The translations under genes were made by a program, and so were the position numbers. From assembly GCF_030156785.1 (NCBI RefSeq), contig NZ_JASGLW010000001.1, forward strand, positions 1-64,000: a stretch of 64,000 nt of DNA, read 5' to 3'. Within the stretch, counting starts at the first letter, position 1. Every line of letters starts with the position of its first letter. This DNA is from Methanohalophilus sp. (GTDB lineage Archaea; Halobacteriota; Methanosarcinia; Methanosarcinales; Methanosarcinaceae). Below are positions 43,691 through 51,336 of the stretch, piece by piece. The notes under the pieces were generated by a model. The model saw only the letters and a list, made by a program, of their open reading frames with translations, was not told where the DNA came from and made no database searches.

Positions 43691-44524
43691 ATGAAAATTG
43701 CTGTAGCCAGCGGGAAAGGTGGCACCGGAAAAACCACAGTAGCTGTAAATCTTGCATTGTCCTTGCAGGATATTCAGCTTTTGGACTGTGATGTTGAGGA
43801 ACCAAACGCCAACCTTTTCCTGCAAAAATCAGTTGACAGGGTGGAAGATGTAAGTATTTTAGTACCACAAATTGATGATGATTTATGTAACTGCTGCGGT
43901 GATTGTGTTGCTTTCTGTCAGTACAATGCACTTGCAGCCCTTCCAAATAAAGTGATGGTATTTGAATCCCTCTGTCACGGCTGTGGTGGATGCAAGTTAG
44001 TATGTCCGGAAAAAGCGATAACTGAAACTGGCCGTAATATTGGATACATTGAAAAATCATCCGGTAATGGACTTGATTTTTATCACGGAATTCTTTGCAT
44101 TGGAGATGCAATGGCATCTCCCCTTATTCAAAGACTCAAGTGCTATGCCGATGAAAATAAAACTATTATCCTTGATGCACCCCCGGGAACTGCCTGCCCC
44201 ATGATCACCACTCTTAAAGATGTGGATTACTGCATTCTGGTAACCGAACCAACACCATTTGGACTACATGATCTTAAACTTGCCGTGGAAGTTGTCGAGA
44301 AAATGAGTATTCCTGCAGGCATAATTATTAATCAGGACGCAGAGGGTTATTCTGAAGTTGAGGAGTTTTGCAAAAGCAAGAATATTCCTATAATTCTCAG
44401 GATACCTTATGATCGCAGGATTGCTGAAATGTATTCCAAGGGGATCCCCTTTGCAGAAGAGCTGCCCGGCTGGAAAGAAAAGTTCCGGGAAATGTACGAA
44501 CAAATAAAGAGGATTATTGAATGA
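43691..44524 (+). CDS. MinD/Mrp-like P-loop ATPase with inserted 2x[4Fe-4S] ferredoxin domain (1)
   Basis: A 277-residue MinD/ParA-superfamily ATPase. The deviant Walker A is SGKGGTGKTT (about 8-17). A ferredoxin insert lies at about 65-115 with CNCCGDCVAFC and CHGCGGCKLVC for two [4Fe-4S] clusters, and the switch II segment is LDAPPGTACP. Such ATPases occur in pairs beside ORP/NifX-like proteins and are thought to load or insert metal-sulfur clusters. The stop overlaps the ATG of the next gene (ATGA), so the two ATPases are translationally coupled. Confidence 0.92.
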   Translation: MKIAVASGKGGTGKTTVAVNLALSLQDIQLLDCDVEEPNANLFLQKSVDRVEDVSILVPQIDDDLCNCCGDCVAFCQYNALAALPNKVMVFESLCHGCGGCKLVCPEKAITETGRNIGYIEKSSGNGLDFYHGILCIGDAMASPLIQRLKCYADENKTIILDAPPGTACPMITTLKDVDYCILVTEPTPFGLHDLKLAVEVVEKMSIPAGIIINQDAEGYSEVEEFCKSKNIPIILRIPYDRRIAEMYSKGIPFAEELPGWKEKFREMYEQIKRIIE

Positions 44525-45387
44525 AACAACTTGCTATAATCAGCGGCAAAGGGGGTACAGGAAAAACTACTGTAACATCCTCATTTGCTGTACTTGCAAA
44601 CAATGCCGTTGTGGCAGATTGTGATGTGGATGCTGCAAATATGCATCTGCTCCTTAATCCACAGATCCTCTCAAAACATGATTTTTATGGGCTTTCTGTG
44701 GCATCCATAGATAATCAATTGTGCACAGAATGCGGTCTTTGTAAAAAACACTGCCGTTTCGATGCCATAAACGATAATTTCTGCGTTGAGTCATTCCAAT
44801 GTGAAGGGTGTGGCGTCTGTAAATATGTATGTCCTTCAGATGCCATATCCATGGAAACGAATAAAGCAGGCGAAGCGTATGAATCCATAACTCGTCTGGG
44901 ATTATTGCTTGCCCATGCAAAACTTGGAATTGGAGAGGACGCAAGCGGAAAACTCATTGCGGTAGTACGGGAAATTGCAATTCGTATGGCAGAAGAAAAT
45001 AAGGCGGATCTCATACTGATTGACGGACCCCCCGGAACTGGGTGTGCTGTAATTGCAACGCTTACGGGAGTTGATCTTGCATTGATAGTTACAGAACCTA
45101 CTATTTCAGGCATCCACGATCTTGAGAGAGCACTGGAAGTCACCAGTCATTTCAACATACCTGCCCTTGTCTGTATTAATAAGTATGATATTAACGAAGA
45201 AATGGCAAGAGAGATCGAAGCAATGTCTAATTCCCACAACGCAATGATTGTTGGGAAGTTGCCTTTTAATAAGATACCTACCGAAGCTATGATAGTCGGG
45301 AAAACTGTTGTTGAATATGCTTCAAATACATTTACCTCCAACATAGAGGAAATGTGGAGTAAAGTAAAGGAGGTTCTCAAATTATGA
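44521..45387 (+). CDS. MinD/Mrp-like P-loop ATPase with inserted 2x[4Fe-4S] ferredoxin domain (2)
   Basis: A 288-residue paralogue of the preceding ATPase. It has SGKGGTGKTT near residue 8, ferredoxin cysteines CTECGLCKKHC and CEGCGVCKYVC at about 62-105, and the switch II segment IDGPPGTGCAV. Differences outside the motifs suggest that the pair forms a heterodimer rather than being interchangeable. It overlaps the DUF1847 gene downstream by 4 bp. Confidence 0.92.
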   Translation: MKQLAIISGKGGTGKTTVTSSFAVLANNAVVADCDVDAANMHLLLNPQILSKHDFYGLSVASIDNQLCTECGLCKKHCRFDAINDNFCVESFQCEGCGVCKYVCPSDAISMETNKAGEAYESITRLGLLLAHAKLGIGEDASGKLIAVVREIAIRMAEENKADLILIDGPPGTGCAVIATLTGVDLALIVTEPTISGIHDLERALEVTSHFNIPALVCINKYDINEEMAREIEAMSNSHNAMIVGKLPFNKIPTEAMIVGKTVVEYASNTFTSNIEEMWSKVKEVLKL

Positions 45388-45956
45388 AATGCGCTTCTTG
45401 TACCCATAAGGAATGCAGAGAAGGAAAAGACTGTACCACCATCACTGAAACCCTTGCCTATACAGAGGATGAACAGGCACTCATGAAAGCTGCATCAGAA
45501 ATTGAAGCCCGATACTACATGAAAAAAACTCGTTTGGAAGAGTTGATCCTCTTTGCAAAGGAGATGGGATACAAACGAATTGGGCTTGCATTCTGTATTG
45601 GCCTCTCCAATGAAGCCGGAATTATTGCAAAAATACTCAAAAAAGATTTTAAAGTCTTTTCTGTTTGTTGCAAGGTATGTGGCATTCAGAAAGAAAAGTT
45701 TAATCTTAAAAAGATAAGTCCTGAAAATTTTGAAGTAACATGTAACCCGAAGGCACAGGCAATACTCCTTAATGAGAAACAGACAGAACTAAACATTATT
45801 GTCGGGCTTTGCATGGGCCACGATATTATATTTACCAAAAATAGTATTGCTCCGGTAACCACACTGCTTGTGAAAGATAGGGTACTTGCGCACAATCCTG
45901 TTGGGGTCATCTATTCACGTTATTATCTAAAGAATAAATTCGGGCTGGCGGACTAA
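45384..45956 (+). CDS. DUF1847 cysteine-rich protein
   Basis: A 190-residue protein of the DUF1847 family, recognised by the N-terminal CASCTHKECREGKDC cluster, YKRIGLAFCIGLSNEA, the CCKVCGI motif (about 93-99), CNPKAQA and a GLCMGHDI segment. The many conserved Cys suggest metal or Fe-S binding, but no activity is known. The start overlaps the second ATPase gene (ATGA) and the stop abuts the next ATG. It therefore belongs to the cluster-handling operon. Confidence 0.87.
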   Translation: MKCASCTHKECREGKDCTTITETLAYTEDEQALMKAASEIEARYYMKKTRLEELILFAKEMGYKRIGLAFCIGLSNEAGIIAKILKKDFKVFSVCCKVCGIQKEKFNLKKISPENFEVTCNPKAQAILLNEKQTELNIIVGLCMGHDIIFTKNSIAPVTTLLVKDRVLAHNPVGVIYSRYYLKNKFGLAD

Positions 45957-46616
45957 ATGCCCAAAATTACAGTTGTGGATGACAACAAAACAAATGGAAA
46001 ACTAAACAATGGATGGGGATTTTCCTGTCTGGTCGAACAAGGGAGTAATAAAGTACTCTTTGACACAGGATGGGACGGTCAGGCATTATTGGAAAATCTT
46101 GAAATTCTTGGAATCAACCCCAAAACAATTGATATACTTGTATTGTCACATCAGCACTGGGATCATGTTGGTGGTGTTCCCCACATGCTCCACGCTGCCG
46201 GAAACCTGAAAGTTTATGTTCCTTCGTCCTTTTCCCCTAACCTAAAGAAGGAAATATCCATTCATGCCGAAGTTGCTGAAGTTACAAATGCATGCGAAAT
46301 AATCCAGGGGATTTACAGCAGCGGAGAACTTGGAGAGAAGACTCCCGAACAATCTCTGATCATCAAAGGAAAAAGCGGAATCTTTGTTATAACCGGCTGT
46401 GCCCATCCCGGACTTAGTCCTATTCTGGAGGTTGCCAGTTCTTTTGGGAAAATTGTCGGGGTTCTGGGCGGATTGCACTCACTGGATGAAATCCAGTTGC
46501 TTGAGAATATGAAATATATTGCCGCCGGGCATTGTACCAGAAGAATAGAAGATCTCAAATCCCTCTATGGCAACAGATATACTCCCATATATGCAGGATA
46601 TTCCATTGTGTTCTGA
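45957..46616 (+). CDS. Metallo-beta-lactamase fold hydrolase (operon-associated)
   Basis: A 219-residue MBL-fold protein with the metal motif LSHQHWDHVGG (about 61-71), a GCAHPG metal ligand and a final AGHCTRR His. It resembles the family sometimes annotated as MJ0937- or DHPMP-related synthases (7,8-dihydropterin-6-methyl-4-(beta-D-ribofuranosyl)aminobenzene-5'-phosphate synthase). I would not assign that activity from context. The ATG follows the DUF1847 stop with no gap, and MBL genes recur in ORP-type operons. Confidence 0.85.
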   Translation: MPKITVVDDNKTNGKLNNGWGFSCLVEQGSNKVLFDTGWDGQALLENLEILGINPKTIDILVLSHQHWDHVGGVPHMLHAAGNLKVYVPSSFSPNLKKEISIHAEVAEVTNACEIIQGIYSSGELGEKTPEQSLIIKGKSGIFVITGCAHPGLSPILEVASSFGKIVGVLGGLHSLDEIQLLENMKYIAAGHCTRRIEDLKSLYGNRYTPIYAGYSIVF

Positions 46617-46805
46617 GTCATTTCCCCGATCTTAAATACCAGAGAAGCACACATTGCCAGTCCAATTCAAATCCAGTCCAAATAGCAGCCATCATACAGA
46701 TCACCACTTCATTTAATGCTGATATGGGTTGGTAAAGGAATTAGTGAAATAATGCAGCAAAAATATATATTAGCACATTCATATTTTTAAAGAGGAGTGT
46801 ATCTA

Positions 46806-47090
46806 ATGTTATCCAGAATTCCTATAGACCTTGCCACTATTGGTAGAGAAAATATTGATAAGGAGATTTTGCGTGTAGGTATAATTGCAGAGCTTGATGC
46901 TATTAATCTTTATGAGCAGATGGCAGAACTTGCAACAACTGATGAGATGAAAGCAATTCTGCTGGACATTGCAAAAGAAGAAAAGACCCATGTAGGCGAA
47001 TTCCAGACAATGCTATTACGCTACGATGAAGAGCAGGTAAAGGAACTGGAAGCTGGTAAAAAGGAAGTTGAAGAAGATATTTTGGGCTGA
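46806..47090 (+). CDS. EncFtn-like minimal ferritin (encapsulin-cargo type)
   Basis: A 94-residue two-helix ferritin-like protein. The segment IIAELDAINLYEQMA with Glu29 and Glu37, and KEEKTHVGEF with Glu59 and His62, match the iron ligands of encapsulated ferritins. The sequence closely resembles what I recall of the N-terminal ferritin domain fused to the Pyrococcus encapsulin. Such proteins assemble as decamers and oxidise iron in a nanocompartment. No shell gene lies nearby and the tail (EEDILG) lacks an obvious targeting peptide. A GGAG site precedes the ATG, and a TATA box (aaaatatatatta) lies about 40 bp upstream. Confidence 0.82.
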   Translation: MLSRIPIDLATIGRENIDKEILRVGIIAELDAINLYEQMAELATTDEMKAILLDIAKEEKTHVGEFQTMLLRYDEEQVKELEAGKKEVEEDILG

Positions 47091-47167
47091 TACAGAGGTC
47101 TTTTCCTTAAGGGGGTGGGGAAACGGACTTCATACTACCGGGAATTGATCCGGCACTTTCAGATTTT

Positions 47168-48415
47168 TTGCAGAAACTAATCCTGTCATTGATGATAGGA
47201 ATACTGGTTGGTGTGGAAAGAGAACACCGCAAAGCCGATCATGAAGTTTTTGCAGGAGTCCGGACATTTGCTATAACCTGTGTCAGTGGAATGCTTGCAG
47301 CATTTGTGGGAACTTTTATAGGATTCGAGATTCTCCTGATTGCAGCATTTCTTATCGTAATCTGTGCAGCTGCGCTAATCTACCGCACCTACACCCTTCG
47401 TGGAAGGCTTGGGATGACAAATGCAATAGCCCTCTACTGTACATTTCTACTTGGGATCCTTGTGGCTAACAATTACTTCCTTTTTGCTATAATCAGCAGT
47501 GTAATAATCACGTTCCTCCTTGTTGAAAAGAGACCGCTGCACTCCTTTGCACAAAAACTCACAGATGATGAACTACTCAGTGCCCTGCGTTTTCTGGCGG
47601 TTGCGTTTATTCTTTACCCCCTCGCGCCTTCAGAACCTGTATTTGGAATCATAGATCTGAAGGCAACGATATTTATTGTTGTACTTGTGATGTTTATAGG
47701 GTTTGTCAGCTATCTCGCACTGAGATATGTTGGTTATGAGGGAGGAATTGCCTATTCAGGATTCCTTGGAGGATTTGTCAGTAGTGATGCCACTGTGGTA
47801 GCCCTGGCGGCGATTGCAAAACAAAAAACAGGACTCATAAACTCATTTTACATCGGCGTATTACTGGCTACCCTCTCAATGCTGATAAGTAATCTGGTTA
47901 TTGCATTTATAGTAGATACCAGCGGCATGGTTGCATACTTCATGGCGCCGCCACACATCCTGATGGGAATTGTTGTAGGATTATTGTATTTTTCCGGGAA
48001 ACAAAAAAGTGGAACTGTTACTGAACCACTTGAACTCAAATCGCCTTTTGGACTGAAACCTGCCTTTCAATTTGGTGCAGTTTTTCTCATTCTTCAGTTA
48101 GTAGGTATTTTTGTCAGCAAATATCTGGGCACATATGGAATATATGCACTTGCTATAGGCGGAGTTGTCAGCAGTTCGGCAGTGACAGCGTCTCTGGCAG
48201 CTTTGGCGGTTAACGGAAACCTCTCATATATTACAGCAGCAGAAATTGCGGTTATTGCAGGAATTATCAGTATTTTGAATAAAATTGTGCTTATACGCAT
48301 TAGCGGTTCCCCGGAACTTGAACAAAAGAGCAGGTGGAAACTTCTAATTCTTGCTGCAGTTGGATTAACCACACTTTTTGGCTGGGAGGTCTTTGCAAGG
48401 AATCTGCTGTTATAA
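47168..48415 (+). CDS. MgtC/SapB-DUF4010 membrane protein
   Basis: Polytopic membrane protein of about 415 residues. It has the MgtC-type N-terminus (SLMIGILVGVEREHRK, then FAGVRTFAITCVSGML), followed by a DUF4010 region with GGFVSSDATVVALA and GGVVSSSAVTASLAALA repeats. These resemble symmetric half-sites of a transporter. The substrate is unknown. No ATG or GTG is in frame after the upstream stop at about 47108. The start could be TTG 47168, or a non-standard codon nearer the GGGGGTGGGG purine stretch at 47111. It lies 80 bp after the ferritin-like gene. Confidence 0.82.
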   Translation: MQKLILSLMIGILVGVEREHRKADHEVFAGVRTFAITCVSGMLAAFVGTFIGFEILLIAAFLIVICAAALIYRTYTLRGRLGMTNAIALYCTFLLGILVANNYFLFAIISSVIITFLLVEKRPLHSFAQKLTDDELLSALRFLAVAFILYPLAPSEPVFGIIDLKATIFIVVLVMFIGFVSYLALRYVGYEGGIAYSGFLGGFVSSDATVVALAAIAKQKTGLINSFYIGVLLATLSMLISNLVIAFIVDTSGMVAYFMAPPHILMGIVVGLLYFSGKQKSGTVTEPLELKSPFGLKPAFQFGAVFLILQLVGIFVSKYLGTYGIYALAIGGVVSSSAVTASLAALAVNGNLSYITAAEIAVIAGIISILNKIVLIRISGSPELEQKSRWKLLILAAVGLTTLFGWEVFARNLLL

Positions 48416-48540
48416 CATCGTTTTTGCAGAAAAGCCTGTACTTTGCACATAAATCATTATTAGTATAGGTCTCGAGAACACAGAGAATGAATACTCTGTG
48501 AATCCCATGGTTCTCAGTGATTATATTTGTAATCTCATAA

Positions 48541-48552
48541 TTCTCATGAGAA
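48541..48552. promoter_or_regulatory. Palindromic operator candidate before the DtxR-family gene
   Basis: The sequence ttctcatgagaa is a perfect 12-bp palindrome about 30 bp upstream of a TATA-like element (gctttaaataacc, about 48580). Two further ttctca half-sites lie at about 48511 and 48569, giving a 28-30 bp spacing. Metal-dependent DtxR-family regulators often bind such palindromes at their own promoters. Confidence 0.5.
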
Positions 48553-48610
48553 ATCTACAGAACCGTAATTCTCAAAAAGCTTTAAATAACCACCTGCTTC
48601 TCCTTTATCC

Positions 48611-49036
48611 ATGGAAAAAATTACCGGGCTTGAACTTTCACCGAGAAAAATAGATTATCTCAAGTACCTCTACCAGAAGGATGCAAGGATTCGTACAAAT
48701 GAAATTTCTGAACACTTTAATGTAGATCCTTCCACTATTACCAAAACGATAACCGAACTTTCGAATTCAGGATATGTTGATCATATCCCATACAGGGGAG
48801 TTAAACTTACAAAAATGGGAAAAGAATACGCAACGTTCCTCATACACAGACACCGCATACTGAGCCTGATGCTAAAGCAACATGGGCTCGAATCAGAAGA
48901 TGCCTGCAGGGAAGCTTCCCGTTTTGAAGGATATGTGTCAAAAAAAGCAATTGACAGGATATGTAGTTCCATGGGACATCCCAGAATGGGAGTTTGCGGA
49001 AAAATTGATCACGCGTATTGTGATTTTGGGCAGTGA
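48611..49036 (+). CDS. DtxR/MntR-family metal-dependent regulator
   Basis: A 141-residue iron- or manganese-type repressor. The winged helix runs over about 8-70 (RTNEISEHFNVDPSTITKTI). A dimerisation/metal domain follows with HRHRILSLML, GLESEDACREASRFEGYVS and ICSSMGHPRMGVCGK. It lacks the SH3 domain of DtxR, as most archaeal members do. Cys and His residues near the C-terminus fit a metal site. It probably autoregulates through the palindrome upstream and could control the neighbouring ferritin and membrane protein genes (inference). It is convergent with tfuA, 2 bp apart. Confidence 0.88.
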   Translation: MEKITGLELSPRKIDYLKYLYQKDARIRTNEISEHFNVDPSTITKTITELSNSGYVDHIPYRGVKLTKMGKEYATFLIHRHRILSLMLKQHGLESEDACREASRFEGYVSKKAIDRICSSMGHPRMGVCGKIDHAYCDFGQ

Positions 49037-49038
49037 AA

Positions 49039-49692
49039 TCACTCCCCCAGCAATTCCCCGACTTTCCGAATAACTGCAATTGCATCTTCTTTTTTAACAT
49101 CAACTTCATTGTTTTTGCAGTAATCCAGCAGTATTCCAGCCTGCTGTGGGGTCAGCTTTCCTTCTTTTTCAGCAGGTTTAATAATTCCAAGATAGCTTCG
49201 CAGGGAATAATGCATCGCTTTTGCAATCTTCATCAGGGATTCGTATTCATTATTATCAATCAAGCCCTCATCCATAGCCGCCAGAAAAGTCTGTCTGATA
49301 TTCACAAGAGGTAATGAGATAGGTTCGTAAGTATCAGGATTTGTAGCCACTGCCACTTCGTCATCATCCTCAATAACACCGTCACGGTACCAGCCATATA
49401 TACTTCCACTCCCTATCATCCCGTGACGGTCAAGTTCACAGGCACGCAATGCCCCCATACTGCAACCTCCAACTACGGTTGTTCCCTTTTTCATAACCTC
49501 AAGGATTTCCCGATGTCCGACGGCAGCCCTGTCATAAAAAATCCCGTCAATAATGCCGATAATATCATATCGGGAAGTAATTTTGCCCAAGTCTCCTCTG
49601 CGCACAGGAGGCTGGTAATCCACATCCAGAATACTGCGAGCTTCTTCAAAAGAGATACTCGTTCCAGCAAAAATCAAGGCTTTATTACTCAT
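49039..49692 (-). CDS. tfuA: TfuA-like protein (McrA thioamidation partner)
   Basis: TfuA-domain protein of about 217 residues with FAGTSISFEEAR at the N-terminus, PVRRGDLGKI, IGIIDGIFYDRAAVGHREIL and VGGCSMGALRACELD. In methanogens TfuA works with YcaO to install thioglycine in McrA, probably by delivering sulfide; that role is established knowledge for the pair. The ATG at 49692 overlaps the ycaO stop (ATGA), which fixes the start. An in-frame ATG at 49713 inside ycaO is less likely. Confidence 0.93.
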   Translation of the reverse strand: MSNKALIFAGTSISFEEARSILDVDYQPPVRRGDLGKITSRYDIIGIIDGIFYDRAAVGHREILEVMKKGTTVVGGCSMGALRACELDRHGMIGSGSIYGWYRDGVIEDDDEVAVATNPDTYEPISLPLVNIRQTFLAAMDEGLIDNNEYESLMKIAKAMHYSLRSYLGIIKPAEKEGKLTPQQAGILLDYCKNNEVDVKKEDAIAVIRKVGELLGE

Positions 49693-50969
49693 ACTCTCGG
49701 CCTGCGTTTCCATGGCTTATCCTGTGACAAGCCTTTCCTCTTACCTGCCAGACGTATCCGTTTTCCCAAACGTTCTCTGTCAAGGGTATACTGCTCAAAA
49801 CCGGGAATAATTATCCTGACAACGGGTACAGGAATGCTACTTCTACTTAAATCCACTGCAATAACCCTGTCCGTGATTTTCCGTAGATGATTAAGAACGG
49901 TATTAATGTTCTTTGCAGGAGTGGAAGCGGACAGATCATTCAATTTGTTCAAGGTTATTGTTTCGGAACCGTCCTCGTACCAGAAGCGATTCATCCTCTT
50001 CATACGATCATAACCAATCTGCCGGACAAATTGTTCCCTTGCAGTGTCCTCGCGTGCCCCATGAATCTGCACCACTCGGGATTGGGCAGCCTCAGATAAT
50101 GCTCTGCTGACTGCAATTGCAGGATCAAGATGTGCACCAGCACCCATTACGAGTAATGCAGGATCCTTAAGCTGAAGGTCATCTGTTGCCACAACTACAG
50201 TTGTAATCGGAGTATCATGATTTACAACCCAGAGTTTCACTTCCACACCAGCGTTCTGAAATTTGGAGAAAAGCTCATAGTTTATGCCGTCTTCCTCGGA
50301 TAAAAGAAGTTCTTTTCCGGGATTACGATTAAACTCAGCTATGCTGAGAGCATCCCTTTCAATTACTTCAAGCATTCCGTGCAAAAGAGCCTCTTCCATA
50401 ACGTTACCTGCTGCAAGCCCATTGGTATTACTCCTGAAAAGGTGCGTTGAACGACCCGGGGAATTATATGGGTGGTACACGGCATTGGAAGGAACAAATA
50501 CATCCTCATTTGAAAGCAGATCAAACCCCTGTGTCCATTCTATAAGGGACCCAGCACCAAGAGGCTCAGGCAATAAAAGGGAGGCTGGTTTTACTATTAC
50601 GTGTTCTTCAGCAGCAACTTCAGTAGCCTCAATGAATTCCTCAGCATCTATATTTTCAGAAATGTTTGCATTAATGCCCACTCGCTCTGCAAGGCAGCGT
50701 TCGTAGCTTTCCATTATAGCTGAAATACGAGCCTGCTCAAGATTCACTCCTTTGCCTGAATAAACCGAAATAGCACCATCTGCAGCACTTGGTCTTATGG
50801 TTGAAAAAACCGGGATACCTACACGATCCAGATCGGTAATATTGGCAACCCTTGTAACACCAATACTATCCAAACCAGACTGGATGAGTTCAAGGGTTTC
50901 TTCCCCAGTCATTACCCGCTGGGTACCCTTGATATATGAAAGTGAATGATCAATAGAGATAGATGACAT
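49689..50969 (-). CDS. ycaO: YcaO-type ATP-dependent cyclodehydratase/thioamidation enzyme
   Basis: YcaO activates a peptide backbone amide with ATP. In methanogens with TfuA it forms the thioglycine of methyl-coenzyme M reductase. The product (about 426 residues from the ATG at 50969) shows GVTRVANITDLDRVGIPVF near the N-terminus (family hallmark), the ATP-site ARISAIMESYER and Glu-rich segment LHGMLEVIERDA, and VSRALSEAAQSR. The C-terminus ends in a basic tail (KRRPRV) rather than the Pro-rich tail of some YcaO proteins. A longer in-frame start at 51044 adds unconserved hydrophobic residues and is rejected. Confidence 0.93.
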   Translation of the reverse strand: MSSISIDHSLSYIKGTQRVMTGEETLELIQSGLDSIGVTRVANITDLDRVGIPVFSTIRPSAADGAISVYSGKGVNLEQARISAIMESYERCLAERVGINANISENIDAEEFIEATEVAAEEHVIVKPASLLLPEPLGAGSLIEWTQGFDLLSNEDVFVPSNAVYHPYNSPGRSTHLFRSNTNGLAAGNVMEEALLHGMLEVIERDALSIAEFNRNPGKELLLSEEDGINYELFSKFQNAGVEVKLWVVNHDTPITTVVVATDDLQLKDPALLVMGAGAHLDPAIAVSRALSEAAQSRVVQIHGAREDTAREQFVRQIGYDRMKRMNRFWYEDGSETITLNKLNDLSASTPAKNINTVLNHLRKITDRVIAVDLSRSSIPVPVVRIIIPGFEQYTLDRERLGKRIRLAGKRKGLSQDKPWKRRPRV

Positions 50970-51147
50970 GAGAGGAAAGTTTCTTGCATCTGTTATAACC
51001 TTTACGACAATATATCTATCACAAATTATAAATAAGATAAGCACATGATGGAGTGTTCAACAACATATCATAATCCATAGGGTTTGAGGGGATTTGAATG
51101 TACCCTATATTGTTTTTTAACTGTTGAAGAGACAGGAGGCTAAATTA

Positions 51148-51294
51148 ATGAGAAATATATCTAAAAAATATGAGATGTGTAGCAATAGAACTCCGTCATA
51201 CCACAATGTGGTAAACGGAAAAACAGAAGATGAACTTAACGAGGATGAAAAAGAACTCTATCAGTTCATTGTAGGGGGAATGCAGGCAAAATAA
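51148..51294 (+). CDS. Small 48-residue charged protein of unknown function
   Basis: The frame from ATG 51148 to TAA 51294 encodes 48 residues: MRNISKKYEMCSNRTPSY, then an acidic helix (TEDELNEDEKELYQF). A textbook AGGAGG site sits 8 bp before the ATG. It lies between ycaO and the cysteine desulfurase gene and points toward the latter, 42 bp away. I do not recognise a family. The ribosome-binding site makes it a credible small gene. Confidence 0.6.
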   Translation: MRNISKKYEMCSNRTPSYHNVVNGKTEDELNEDEKELYQFIVGGMQAK

Positions 51295-51336
51295 CCTGCA
51301 AAAACCTTTTTTATTAATTGAACCGTACTGTTTTCC

